From the NCBI GenBank assembly GCA_009760855.2, contig WPIO01000014.1, forward strand, positions 5,740,001-5,804,000: a stretch of DNA of 64,000 bases. The letters run 5' to 3'. Shown one piece after another: positions 12,901-25,629 of the stretch. The DNA comes from Cristatella mucedo. Its lineage: Eukaryota > Bryozoa > Phylactolaemata > Cristatellidae. The first letter of the stretch is position 1. Each line of letters opens with the position of its first letter. Under the pieces are notes generated by a model that was given only the letters and a program-made list of their open reading frames with translations, searched no databases and was not told where the DNA came from. The translations under genes and the position numbers were made by a program.

Positions 12901-12904
12901 CGCC

Positions 12905-14037
<1,133 letters not shown>

Positions 14038-14544
14038 GTAGCAAGTGTGAACAGTTTAGTTGCTTGATGCCATGTATCCTTTCATCATAATACTCGATCT
14101 TTGCGTCAATCTAGTTATGCAGCCCGTGGACCTCTAGACAGATACAACAACGCCTAGCTCGTTCAAAACTATGCCTCCATACCCACATTTCCTTTGATAA
14201 CCCAGCAGCCCGGTGTCTCACTCTCACAGCTACTGTTGACATGTATACATCTAGGCTGACCCTGTCAACAGCCACACATAATCGCCAGCCCAATTAACAG
14301 CCTAAATGTTTGCTTAATGTAAGTGAATTATAACTATGCTAAATAGTTACAGTAGAACTATCACAGCAGCTTGCTGTGGACTACTTTGTTGTTGAGGTCA
14401 CACGAGGCAAGGACTGGCACTGGGCCATCCCTGCAGGCATGTTCACTTCCGAGTTCTATTTTGTAAACAGAGCAGACCGGCTATTTATGAGCAGGGGGCC
14501 ACATAATTCTACCGAAGCCGGCTGCAGCATCTAGTGAGGGCATA
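14038..14544. other. Left end of the duplicated stefin block
   Basis: No gene. From about 14390 the sequence is alignable by eye with about 23700-23905: shared blocks around AGGTCAC, GAGCAGAC and GGCTGCAGCATC. This is 3' flank of the first stefin gene that was duplicated with it. Confidence 0.5.
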
Positions 14545-15104
14545 CTCACATATCACTTCTAGCCGACATGCACTGGCTACCATTCAAGCAACGGATCGAC
14601 TTCAAGGTCTTGTCGCTCACTTTTAGGTCACTTCAATCTTTGGCTCCAGCCTATCTCTCTGATCGACTCCCCCACCAAGCCAAGCATTGTACCACCTGGT
14701 TTTCGGAATCCAACAGTCTACCAATACCTCGTACAAACCCAAATTCTTTGGAGACCGTGCACTTAGTTCGTATGCTCCCAAAGCCTGGAACTCCCTCCCG
14801 ACTTGTGGCAGAACATCCCCTGACTTGATCACATTTAAAAAGAACTATTTAGGACAGCATTTAGTAGGTCCCTGTGATTCGTCCTTCATGTGCTTATGCG
14901 TGCTGACACTGCATGCTGCCACCTACCACATTTGCATGCTGACCCTGTGCATGTCATCCCTAACCATGTTATTCATGTTGTTTATCAAGCATGATATTAC
15001 TCACCATTCGATCGTGCTTCCCTTTGCAGCAAATTTGAAGCGCCTAGAAAGAGATTGAGTTCTCCGAGGGCGCTTTATCAAGTGCATTATTATTATTATT
15101 ATCG
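14545..15104 (+). mobile_element. LINE family 1 insertion absent from the paralogous block
   Basis: 5'-truncated LINE family 1 copy running from the MHWLPFKQRIDFKVLSLTFR segment through the FGDRALSSYAPKAWNS segment to the tail and ATT repeats. In the duplicated block near 23905 the two flanks meet directly (ACATATTCTCT), which gives an empty site. Confidence 0.85.
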
Positions 15105-15995
15105 TATTCTCTCTGAGGCATAGGCTGCAGCTTGGAAAGGCACACTGGATTGACTCATCATTTTAAGTACTTCTACAGATAAATGCTATACAGGTCATGG
15201 CAGGTGATTGGTTTAGTCCTGTAGGAACACAATAATTAGTGCTACCACACGTCTTGCTATCCGACAGTGATTTTGGCTCGTTCATTCGTGGTCCATCGCT
15301 GGGCCTTCATTGCACGCTCTCACTGCGATAGTCTCCACCACTCTGACCCAGCTAAACGTTTTATGCATTAGTTTACAGGCCTCTTCCTGACGACTACTCC
15401 AGCCTTACAGCCCTGTGGTCTGAGGCCAGGGGCACTTTCAATAATAATAGCTGGCTTGCCTTTCAGACTAACATGCCTGACCCGACTGCACCCTTTAGCA
15501 CTCCAACCGGTAACAGCCAGTAAATAAGGCTGCTAGGTTTGCTCTGGCCCCGAAAGAGCCACGTATCATTAAGTCATATTGCATTGCTTGTTTATTGGCT
15601 GAACTGGCACGACTTTTGACACCTGACTAGGAATTCCTGGGCACAAACCCGAGTATTACACGTTATTTACCTTTTTTTTATCAACACGGAAAGCAGGTCA
15701 ACACGGGCTGACACAATGCCAGAGGGTCTGTCATAAAGAACTAGAAACCATGGTAACCTGACTGAAGCACATTATTACAGATCATGTGCGAACAACTTTT
15801 ATTTCTATATAAAGCAGCAGCTAAATGCTCGCACCATGGCCTGGCTACATGCTAATGCACAAAACAATAGTCTTACCATCGCGAGCCACCATTATTTTGC
15901 CCAAAGCAGCAACCGCACAGTGAGGCAGCAAGGCTCTGTCAGTAAGTAGGCTTCGAGTAGTCAGCATATAAACTACAGACCGATTATCTGAGGAA

Positions 15996-18032
15996 CTAGA
16001 AGTATGAGATGGGGCTCTCCAGATTCTTGCTACCATCCACACTGGCCAGTTTCAGTTCGCCCTGATGTGGCAGTGGCTTGAACACCCGAAGATGGGCATA
16101 CTGATCACCACCGAGGCTAACCTAAACAAAAAGCGAATGACAATACATAAGCAGATGCAGACATTTTCAGACATAAGCATGAACGTTTTGAATGCATGCT
16201 TCCTACAACTCCCTAATTAATATCAGTGTTTGGGCCTATTGATCAGCTGTAGTAAGACAAACACACACCGGCAAACAATCACGGAATGACTGGAGGGGGA
16301 AGTAACTAGCTTAGCCACAGGCAGCACTGGAGGAATTATGGGCTATCAAATGGCTGTACCACCTTAATGAAGTAGTTCGTTCCGGCCACAACCTGTGTAG
16401 CATACTTGATCGCCGAAAACTCAGAGCCATTAACGCCCAGCTTCTTTACAGCCTCCTCACGAACCTTCAAAGCAAATCTCACTATTGGAGTCACATTGTT
16501 GGTTGCAGGGGGCACATGCTCAGGTAACACGATCGTAGCACAAAAGTGGATAGTTTGATGTCACGACGACCAGCTAAGCTGAGAGAGAGGTTTACTAGAA
16601 ATCACACTTCCAAATACAGTACATGCTAGTTTCGTGACTGCAAAGTTCTACAAAAACATAGAATGTACTGACACTGCTGGTGCAGTTGTCACATCCATTA
16701 GAGCTGCAGCTCAAAATAATGGACACGCCCAACTGCTCTAGCTCAGAATGCGAGGACTGCTCACCTGCAGGTGGTCCCCAAACTTGAATAATCATGATAC
16801 TAATAATACTAAGAATCTAGCATTTGAATATCATTCAAAAAAAACTAATTCCCTTCCTAGGTACTTTACACATTGTAAGCATCCCTGTCGGCCATGCTTT
16901 TTCTTTCTAAAATCAGAGATGCCAGTGCTCATGGGGGATTTAGCTAGGCCTTCAGTGCCCCAAGCACTCTTAGGTTATCCCACTTTGCTTAGTGCGATTG
17001 TGAAATTGCTACTAGAAAAGCAGGTCTCAGTCTGAATGGCCTCCAGACTTCAATTTAAGGATAACGCTGCAGTTACTCATGGTGCCGACCTGGAATATCC
17101 ACCCGGCTGCTTTTTGCAGCCGATTGTTTGCTATTAGCTTCTGTAGCTACACTTTACCTTCACTTCCACTCTGTTATTCTCTATTTTATTCTGTTCCCCT
17201 TTATTGAGGTCGGCCATCTTAAATACATCTTAGGCTTGCAGTAACTCACACAGAACAGGAGGCACTGATCGTATTAACCCAAAAAGCTACTTTCCAAAAT
17301 GATACACAATCCACGGGCCTAAAGATGGTATGCTATGACCTAATAGTCGATTTTATCCGACCTGACCGATCGAAAAAATGCACTTACAGTGATGTTACCA
17401 GTTACTATTAATGACCGTGGATATATTTCTATCAAAAAGCGACTTGCCAACAGCAACGGGAAGTAATCTCTGACAGAAAGGCTAGACGAGTTACTCGGTA
17501 AAAACCTACAAGATGCAAAAGATAGCTTAAAAAAGCACCATCACAAGGAACGTAGCTGGACGTCTTGCTATGTGCAGCACAGACAGCTACCTGCTGCTAA
17601 TGCTGCTCCTGATTAATTTCAAGTGAGGGTCGCCCTATAAGCATTGCAAGGATGCATGCGATAGCTATTAGCGCGTGAAATGAGAATGAAGAAAAGCGGT
17701 CGGTACTCGGTCTTATTTGTTCCAGGGTCCCAGCAGATAGACCGGAGGACGACCATCGGAGGTCATCGAAGATAGGTCACACCGCTGCGCCAACGGCACG
17801 ACGCGATCCTGAGATAACCCTTTACAGACAGAGACTCGGACACACGATGTACGCTACGGAAATCATGAAGCAGCGTGCCAGGAGGCCCGATGCTGCGTGC
17901 CAGAAGGCCCCATGCTGCGCACCAAAAGCCGCAGCAGAGGTCGCTGGGCGCTTCTCTCACCTGCGCTACTATTTCATGGATCTCGTCAGTAGCGTCGAGC
18001 TCTTTGCCAATTCCACCGCACATTCGAGCCAT
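15996..18032 (-). CDS. Stefin A: type 1 cystatin, cysteine protease inhibitor (three exons)
   Basis: Intracellular inhibitor of papain-family cysteine proteases (cathepsin type). Exons on the minus strand: 18032-17961 (72 nt), 16464-16363 (102 nt) and 16121-15996 (126 nt, with stop), all in phase 0, giving 99 residues, the normal stefin size. Exon 1 encodes the N-terminal trunk with MCGG (residues 4-7) and ends at a GTGAGA donor. Exon 2 is 34 codons, starts with VREE after a TTGAAG acceptor and carries the QVVAG loop (48-52). Exon 3 opens with VSLGG and carries the second loop PLP (74-76). The exon layout matches my recollection of vertebrate stefin B (splits before the VR and after the FIK). 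There is no signal peptide, as expected for stefins. A polyadenylation signal lies at 15798-15803 (reverse strand). First of three tandem copies. It differs from stefin B by five residues: R3Q, K10S, Q24K, V30A and N91T. Identity is very well supported; expression is not shown. Confidence 0.93.
16578..16592 (+). repeat. Short GA run, homologous to the long GA tracts in the sister genes
   Basis: Only about six AG units sit here in intron 1 of stefin A. The flanks (CCAGCTAAGCTG and GGTTTACTAGAAATCACAC) are the same as those of the 60-bp GA tract in stefin B. Confidence 0.8.
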
Positions 18033-18200
18033 ACACGTCTTACGGGAACTCGCAAAAAAATAAATATGCAACAGCAGTGCCAAACAACAGCTAGATGGGG
18101 CTCGCGTCACTAGAAGTCACGAGGCTTCCGGTTGGCCGGGCCGCTGGCGGCTAGTTAAAGGTAGCTGGGCTTCACCGATATCTATGCCTAGGGGCCGTGT
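18033..18200 (-). promoter_or_regulatory. Upstream region of stefin A with a block shared by stefin B
   Basis: Directly upstream of the start codon, the block AACAGCAGTGCCAAACAACA (about 18070-18090) and the block GAGGCTTCCGGTT (18121-18133) recur upstream of stefin B at about 27430-27450 and 27463-27475. Read towards the gene, the second block contains ACCGGAAGC, an ETS-like core. Conservation may simply reflect recent duplication. Confidence 0.4.
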
Positions 18201-18912
18201 AGCCATTAATCTGGCCGGGCCGAAACAAATAATCGGCTCACTCCAAAGCTAAGTACAAGTTCAAAAGCTCAATACTAAAGCTTTGAAAGAAGGTTTGCTA
18301 CTCTCAAGCCACTGGCTAAGTGACCTTCGATAAACTGTAGACTTTTTTACTGACGCACTGTAGAGGCTTCGTAACTAGACTCCTTGACCGGTCATCAAAT
18401 TCAGTTACTTCGACCTTGGTCGAGGCGAGCTCCTTAACCACTAGGCCAAATCAGCCCTAGGTAATTATATTACCTTGCTGAGAGTCACAAAGCTCTTTGA
18501 TATAGACTTAGTTCTCTTAAGGTGCTATTTAAACGACTTATCAATATTGTTTAGTCGAGGTACCGGTTGTTAGCATTATTCCATTAGCGACGAAGCAAAG
18601 TAAAGTCATAACTATTCAAAAATACTCAGCACGAATTATTTGTATACTTGATAAATTATTTTTCTCTGTTGGTTGGTTTAAGATCATCATTCCACTGTGC
18701 TTTAAGGACAGCAAGCGCCGAAACACAACTGCGTCTGTAACGCCGAAGGCTCGGTGGAGTAGGCTTAACCTGTCGCTTACCTAGCGGCGTAACCTACTGC
18801 CTAATGCCGTTCGGTGCGCGCCTACGCGCAATAAGCTGGCCGCCACGAAACGAGCGTTTCTGGCGCTGACCTACTTACCGCTACTAAAGGGGGTCGTGAG
18901 TCCACGGCATGA
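18201..18912. other. Intergenic; partial SINE-like tRNA head and tail
   Basis: No gene. At about 18410-18460 a minus-oriented SINE-A head can be seen (GACCTTGGTCGAGGCGAGC, CCTTAACCACTAGGCCAAA). At 18500-18545 a plus-oriented tail-like segment (TTAGTTCTCTTAAGGTGCTA) follows. The rest is unassigned. Confidence 0.45.
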
Positions 18913-19015
18913 ATGATGATAATAATAATAATAAAAATGCACTTGATAAAGCGCCCTCAGACAACTCAATCTCTTCCTAGGTGCTTTACATTTGCTGCAA
19001 AGGGAATTGGAAAGC
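18913..19015 (-). mobile_element. LINE family 1, 3' tail only
   Basis: Minus-strand tail: AAT repeats, then AAGCGCCCTCAGACAACTCA and TTTACATTTGCTGCAAAGGG. No coding part remains. Confidence 0.75.
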
Positions 19016-19121
19016 AAGACGCAAATTGGGGATTTTACTGAGCTTTATTCGCAAGCGCACAAAGTCACTTCGTGTCTAGCTCAGTTTTATCTCCACACTC
19101 CTCACACGCTCTCAACAGCAC

Positions 19122-19377
19122 AAGCACTCTTGCGGAGGGAATACGTCCCCGCACTTAGGCTACTTTAGCCTATTATGGGGAACGACCCGAATGAGACGAG
19201 GAGCCCGAACCGGAGCTTGGACCCTGACTGGAGAACTAGGGCTCCGCTTCCACCTTGCGGCAGGAATACCCCATGCACTACACCAAGCACTCTTGCGGAG
19301 GAAACACGTCTCCACACTTAGGCTAATTACGTCTTTAATGGGCAACGACCCAAATAGAAGGAGTCTGAACCGGAGTA
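19122..19377 (+). repeat. Imperfect tandem duplication, period about 163 bp
   Basis: Blocks AAGCACTCTTGCGGAGG, CACTTAGGCTA and GAACCGGAG recur in order at 19122-19214 and 19285-19377. Function unknown; an open frame spanning it shows no domain. Confidence 0.7.
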
Positions 19378-19399
19378 TTGATGTGATCACATGATTACA

Positions 19400-20060
19400 C
19401 CGCAGTGTAGCGGCTAGTTCTTCTCCCCAAGGTCATCCGATAGTACAACGCAGCAAAGCTCGCGGGTTTTCTCGTCGGTTGCTTTGCTATTTCTTCATCT
19501 CTCTTTTTAGTAGCAGATGACACACGCTTTTGAGCAACTAGTAGGTGCAAATCATTAGCTTTCTTAGCTGACCTGCCTCTGCTGGTACTTCGCAAAGCAG
19601 TGTAAGTGGTGCAGCCTCTCAGGCCCTGCCAATGTTCTCTGCACAAATTTCAGTTTTATTGCAGATTTTTATGCTTTAAAAAATTATATGCGTAAATAAA
19701 GCATGAACAAATTTAAATCCCCGAGCAAAACAGCAGTTCACTCGGAAGCCTGACACCACCGATCACCGAGTGTGCTTTCTTGAGCGCCTGTCACGTCCCT
19801 GTCACTGGTATTACATTGTAACGGTTTGGGTTCTATCTTATTGGGAGTATTCATAGTATAGATTTCAACGGCCATCGGTCATGCGGAGAGCCTCTAAAAA
19901 TTAGCTATACCATGAATCTACTCTAGTTTCCTCGGGTATTTACAATGTATACCGTCACTCTCGAGGACGTTGTCGCCCCACACAATCTAGGCTTTCAGTT
20001 CAACACAGACAGCACAAACCTATACCTGTGCTACGACGATTCCCTGCATGAAAGTACCTC
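19400..20060. other. No gene seen
   Basis: Unassigned AT-rich sequence between the tandem duplication and degraded LINE fragments. Confidence 0.45.
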
Positions 20061-20905
20061 AAATTCATGCTGCAGTTTAAAGCTTAAATTTTCAGCATTT
20101 AAACTTGGGGGCAACTAAAATTTAAAATTGATGAGACTGAGACCAAACAGAAAAAAGTTGAGAGCAAACCTAGTGCTACACAGACACTAGAATGCCTGAC
20201 ATTCAAAAATTTACTTTGCAAGCATACATGCTGAGGAGTTTTAACACGAAATTCGTGTGTCTTACTCCGAAATGAACTTTCACTAGATGACCACATCAGC
20301 TTCATAGTCAAATTGACACACTTTCAGCCACATTATATTGCAAACATTCTGCATGCTTAGACAGCGTTACCAATAAGCTAATCCCAGAGGGTCAGCCCTG
20401 TGTCTGAGTGAGCTACCACGGCGCCTGATCGATCAATGGATACAGAACAAAATTCTTATAGTGGCCCAAAAGGCTTGCCATGGCTTGGCTTCTTTAGACC
20501 GAGCTGAATTGCTGCACCAGTTCCAGCCTCCTCGTGCCCTCAGGTAAACAATTATTCGTTCCATTCCTACGCCTAGAAGCTGTACACTGTAAAAGCTTTT
20601 GCTCTGCAGATCCTAAACAGTGGAACTTAAAATTAAAATTTTTACGAAACCACATTTACCCTCCAGCTGCCGACTGTGACACATCATTTCCAGCCTCGCG
20701 AGTTGCTACTTCAATGCTATTCACTTCCTCGACGGCCGTCCTGACTCAGCTATGCTATTCACTTTCTCTATGTTTTGTGATATGAAGTCGGTTGGCTATG
20801 GTATGCCACCAAATGCAGCTTGGGCTTTGAGTGTGCTATAGATAACTCTCCTGCATAGCAACCATTTGGTCCTTGGCGTTACAGATGGAGATGTATTATC
20901 TAGAA
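20061..20905 (+). mobile_element. Degraded LINE family 1 then LINE family 2 fragments
   Basis: About 20070-20390 keeps LINE family 1 blocks (CTAGATGACCACATCAGCTTC and neighbours). About 20400-20905 keeps LINE family 2 blocks (CAGAACAAAATTCTTATAGTG, the segment coding for HQFQPPRAL, and the end TTACAGATGGAGAT). Both are heavily mutated. Confidence 0.6.
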
Positions 20906-21690
20906 TGCTCTGTGGATAGTCAAGTGGCTGATACAGCAAGCCAGTTTTCATAATTCCATTATGGCATGCGGGAGAAGCAACGTGCTTCCAAAACAAAGAA
21001 GATGTAGTGAACAATTATTTAATCATGGCTGCTAACATTACTTTAGGAAAATTGTTATGCATATGCTGTTTATGCTGATGCCATCTAGATTCGATGCTTC
21101 AGCTAGCAGGCAAGACCGTTATAATAATAATCATTTTTCATAACAATAATAAGCATTTTTAAATTTGCATAACACCCAAATATTGCTTAATTTCTCTATC
21201 ACCACTGTATGTATGCTCGAAAGGAAGCAAAGCAAGCGATTAGTGGTGATAACTTGCACAATCTAGGTAGAAAAAAGTGGGAGCAAGATTATGACTGATA
21301 TTCACTCTTCAAGATTCCTGAATTGTAATGGCTCAGAACCGATCAGGCGATAATCTACGGCCGAGGCCAAATACATTTAAAAGCCGGCGCCATGCAGTAG
21401 GAATTGAGTCGTGCTTCCGAATTCGACATTGGCATTTGAACTCTAGGCCACGGGACGTTAGTATACAGTAGTAATGGCGATGTTAAAAACCTGTAACGAT
21501 CCGCTGCTATCACATAGACCTGTCTACGTTGTGGATATGGACTTGTTATGTTAAGGTAAGAGTTGCGGTATTGTAGTAGTAGTATTGTAGTCCTTGTCGC
21601 TGTAGTTGTAGTGTAGTCCTTGTCGCTGTAGTGTTTCACTACGGTCGGCATACCTGCCTTCATTGGTGCTACACCTACAAGTCACTAGTC
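20906..21690. other. No gene seen; small GTAGT repeat
   Basis: No exon recognised. At about 21583-21632 the unit TGTAGTCCTTGTCGCTGTAG occurs twice in tandem. Confidence 0.5.
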
Positions 21691-21699
21691 GAGATAGAT

Positions 21700-22052
21700 T
21701 CTCTTGCTCCAGCCAACCTATCACAACAACTTCCCTTCAGGCTAGGCATCGTACCACTCGCTTTTTTTACTCAAATCGTTTAGCTGTACATCGTGCGAAC
21801 CTCAAGTACTTCGCCTATTTATCACAGAATTTAGTGGGGGCTTGTGATTCGTCCTTCGTGTCCTTCATGCTGACACTGCGGATGCTACCAGTAACCATAT
21901 TTTTTGTGTTGACACTGTGCAGTTTGCCTCTAACCAGGCTATGCTTGCTGACATTGTGCATATTACCATTTGATCGTGCTTCCCTTACAGCATAGGTAAA
22001 GTGCCAGAAAGCGATTATGTTACCTGATGGGGCTATGCAAATGAAATATTAT
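21700..22052 (+). mobile_element. LINE family 1, 3' fragment
   Basis: Keeps ARHRTTRFFYSNRLAVHRANLK, the GTGATTCGTCCTTCGTGTCC 3' UTR block and a damaged tail ending in ATTATTA. An internal deletion removes the part between the NLK and tail regions. Confidence 0.65.
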
Positions 22053-22249
22053 TAAAACGTACGCGGTTCAAACATCGCCACTATTCGTCACACATCAGCT
22101 GAAATTTGGCATCATTATGTTACCGAGCGATGTGTTTTCGGACTAGTTCCGTCTGGACATGGAAGCCGCACGCCACATTTGTAACAGTATTACTAGACTT
22201 ATAAAACACAATAATCACAAATGGAGCAAGCCCTCTCTGGAACAGGTGG

Positions 22250-22530
22250 GACTTTTATTGCCGGGTAAAAAGTCCCGTGCTTTTTTGAGAACATGAACTA
22301 AAGGCATGGTCTCCAAAAGGTGTAAGATTTATTTGATGCATTGGTAAAGGACCACAGTCAAAGGAGCAGGAGGTACGAATGGAAACTTGGGGAAGAAGTG
22401 ACGCGTAAGCCGGAGTAAGAGAACGAAGGTATCTGTAAGTGACTGGCAGAACTTGGATGGCACTGTGCCCCTGAATAGAAATTTGGTGCTGTTGGTGAGA
22501 AGTGGTGTAAACTAGGAATGCAAAGATCAC
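22250..22530 (-). mobile_element. Degraded LINE family 1 fragment
   Basis: The minus strand encodes YRYLRSLTPAYASLLPQVS and then INLTPFGDHAFSSCSQK, recognisable as the C-terminal part of the LINE family 1 ORF2 with many changes. Confidence 0.55.
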
Positions 22531-22634
22531 GACAAAGAAGTCTTGTTGTCACGCGTTGCACCAATGCAAGCGATCTATTGCAGATGCTAAAAGACCTTCA
22601 AGGAGAATGTTACCGACGTCTAGTTATCGCTTGG

Positions 22635-22880
22635 GTCGTAGATCATGGGGCAAGGTGCTTGCTCTTCACGACTCAAGTCGTGGGTTCGAGTCCTGCAGTT
22701 GGCCATCCTGTATCGCCCACTTCAAGCAGTGGTGATAGCAATTAAGGAATATCTTTGCAGCAAATGTAAAGCGCCTAGGAAGAGATTGAGTTCTCTTGAG
22801 GGTGCTTTATAATGTGCATTATTATTATCTACCGCTATATAAATGAGTCTGTTCAATCAGCTAGCATTTTTTTTAGATGG
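22635..22880 (+). mobile_element. SINE-B copy split by a LINE tail
   Basis: The tRNA-like head has an intact B box (GGGTTCGAGTCC). The body reaches TGATAGCAATTAAGGAATAT, then a LINE family 1 tail (22755-22828) intervenes, and the SINE resumes with CCGCTATATAAATGAGTCTG and TCAATCAGCTAGC. The order shows that the LINE tail inserted into an existing SINE. Confidence 0.75.
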
Positions 22881-23282
22881 GTTGCCACAAATTCATGGTT
22901 GAATTATCTACGGTAAATCTTGCAGCCATCACCAGCTGCAGATGCTTAATGGCTTTTTTAGTAGTCCAGCCAAAACGCAATTACAGTAGTCCAGCCTAGA
23001 GAGAACCAGGGAGCTAGTTAGAATTTTTTGCAAGCCTCAACTTAACTTCAACAATGGAAGCTTAAGTTCACAAGCACGTCGAAATCGTTTGACTGAGAGT
23101 GCACAGCTGTGAAGTTGAATCTGTATGGAAATCAACAAATGTATGCTTGTGTAATCAGAAAATTTTTTCAATTTTAAGATATAAAGAAATATAACTTTGC
23201 ATGTAAACATGTTAGTTTTTGAATCTCATTTCTGGTTTCACTCTAAGACTTGATCTTTTCGACAACCAGGCCAAGCTCTTTC

Positions 23283-23470
23283 ACAATAATAATAATAATA
23301 CACTTGACTAGCTCCCTCAGATAACTCAATCTCTATCTAGGCGCTTTACATTTGCTGCAAAGGAAACACGATCGAATGGTGAGTGGTATCGTGCTTGATA
23401 AACAACATGAATAACATGGTTAGAGGTGTTATGCACAGGGTCAGCATGCAAGTGTGGTTAGTGGCTGCTT
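23283..23470 (-). mobile_element. LINE family 1, 3' UTR and tail
   Basis: Minus-strand AAT repeats, the tail stem and the 3' UTR blocks TTGCTGCAAAGGAAACACG, GATAAACAACATGAATAACA and CACAGGGTCAGCATGCAAG. Confidence 0.8.
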
Positions 23471-24972
23471 CAATACCTCCATTGTCTTGATAAACTATCA
23501 GTGCAGTCTCTACTTCCAGATGCCAAGCCACAGCTACAGTTCAATCTACACCTATAATGGCCCTGACAGAATACACTGTTGCGTAATGTATAGAACAACT
23601 AGTATGTGAATCATATTAATTAATATTGGGAATAAATGCATTACGATCTAGAAGTTTCAGTAGAAATAACTCAGCGGTTTTCCGTGAACACCTGCACTGT
23701 TCAGGTCACTTAAGGCACGGGCTTGTGCTATGCCCTCCCTACATGTGTGGTCACGTCCACGGTCTACGAGACGGCCAGTAAAGGGTTGCAAACCGAGCAG
23801 ACCCAGAAAGTACCTCGAGCACTACCCGACGAGCTGGACCGACTGACTCGATACAGGCAGGGGCCTCTAAGCCATCCACCGAAGCAGGCTGCAGCATCAG
23901 GCCTACTTACATATTCTCTATGGGGCATAAGCTGCTGCTTGGAACATCACACTCGATTGACAAACCATTTTAAGTACTTTTACTGGGCCTGTAAGAGTAA
24001 ATGCTCGTCGCGTCGAATAATTGGCTTAGGCCTGCACACACAGCAACCGTGGTTTGAGACGGGTCAATAATGGTATCTAGGGGGGGGGGGACACTCACAC
24101 CAGGGCCTTTTTCCACGGCCTCAGACTCATCCACTCTGCACCCAACTGATTTATGTAATACTTCTGACTAACTACCTCAGTCTTTCAGCCATGTAGTCTG
24201 AAGCCCGGTACACTTTCAGTAATCAAGTTAGCTTGCTTTTCGAACTAAAATGTCCGACTTAGCTTCCTACTTAATGCTCCAATAAGTACCAGTAAAAAAA
24301 AGCAACCAGCCAGTTGATCCAGCGATGAAATAGCCAACCATCGCTAAGTCGCACGGTATCAGCTGTCTTAATGGCCATATTAGTACTACTTTTGCCATCG
24401 GTTGTAGCAGTCTTGGCACTCAATGCAATGATTTCACAAGAAATACATTTTTGTCTGATGGCATGACTACCCTTTTAAGTGCTTAGTGCTACTAAATCTG
24501 GCAGATGGATCAGTCATTATTCCTTGGCTGTAAGCCTTAGTTTTACTTCAAAGAATTCAGTGCTCAAACAAATATTTGCATGCAAGAATCTACTAGTTTT
24601 CTGGGGTTAATCCCTAAGCGTATCATTCATGCCACAGCATCTAGCCCCCCACCAAGGTGGTCATGCTGCACGGCTCACTGCTCAGCATGGTATAACAGCC
24701 AAATGTGAAGAATGGGACGAGTAGCATCTCGTCAGCAGATGATCTAGCGACAGATCGCTGGCAAACCAGTTTTATTGATACCAAAAGTGTCAGTTCAATC
24801 TCAACAAGCAGCAAAGCATGGCTACATGCTAATGCACAAAACAATAGTCTTACCATAGCGAGCCACCATTATTTTGCCCAAAGCAGCAATTGCACAGTGA
24901 GGCAGCAAGGCTCTGTCAGTAAGTAGGCTTCGAGTAGCCAGCATATAAACTACAGACCGACTATCTGAGGAA

Positions 24973-25561
24973 CTAGAAGTACGAGATGGGGCTCTCCAGA
25001 GTCTTGCTACCATCCACGCTGGCCAGTTTCAGTTCGCCCTGATGTGGCAGTGGCTTGAACACCCGAAGATGGGCATACTGATCACCACCGAGGCTAACCT
25101 AAACAAAAAAGCGAATGACAATATATAAGCAGATACAAAGACATTTTCAGACATAAGCATGCACATTTTCAATGCATGCTACCGACAACTCCCTAATAAC
25201 TATCAATGTTTGGGTCTATTGATCAGCTGTAGTAAGACAAACACACACCGGCAAACAATCACTTGGAATGACTGGAGGGGGAAGTAACTAGCTTAGCCAC
25301 AGGCAGCACTGGAGGAATTATGGGCTATCAAATGGCTGTACCACCTTAATGAAGTAGTTCGTTCCGGCCACAACCTGTGTAGCATACTTGATCGCCGAAA
25401 ACTCAGAGCCATTAACGCCCAGCTTCTTTGCAGCCTCCTCACGAACCTTCAAAGCAAATCTCACTATTGGAGTCACATTGTTGGTTGCAGGGGGCACATG
25501 CTCAGGTAACACGATCGTAGCACAAAAATGGATAGTTTGATGTCACGACGACCAGCTAAGC

Positions 25562-25629
<68 letters not shown>

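Noticed and set aside
16336-16530. Reading the whole open frame around stefin exon 2 as a complete gene (also 25318-25512 and 30608-31255)
   Set aside because: The 5' part is intronic (non-triplet gaps in stefin C) and the 3' part runs past the FIK/GTGGTA donor. The true N-terminus with GG is a separate exon 1.5 to 3 kb away.
22635-22710. A genuine tRNA gene (B box GGGTTCGAGTCC)
   Set aside because: The same head recurs in many copies joined to a common non-tRNA body, and no complete cloverleaf acceptor stem was seen. It is a SINE.
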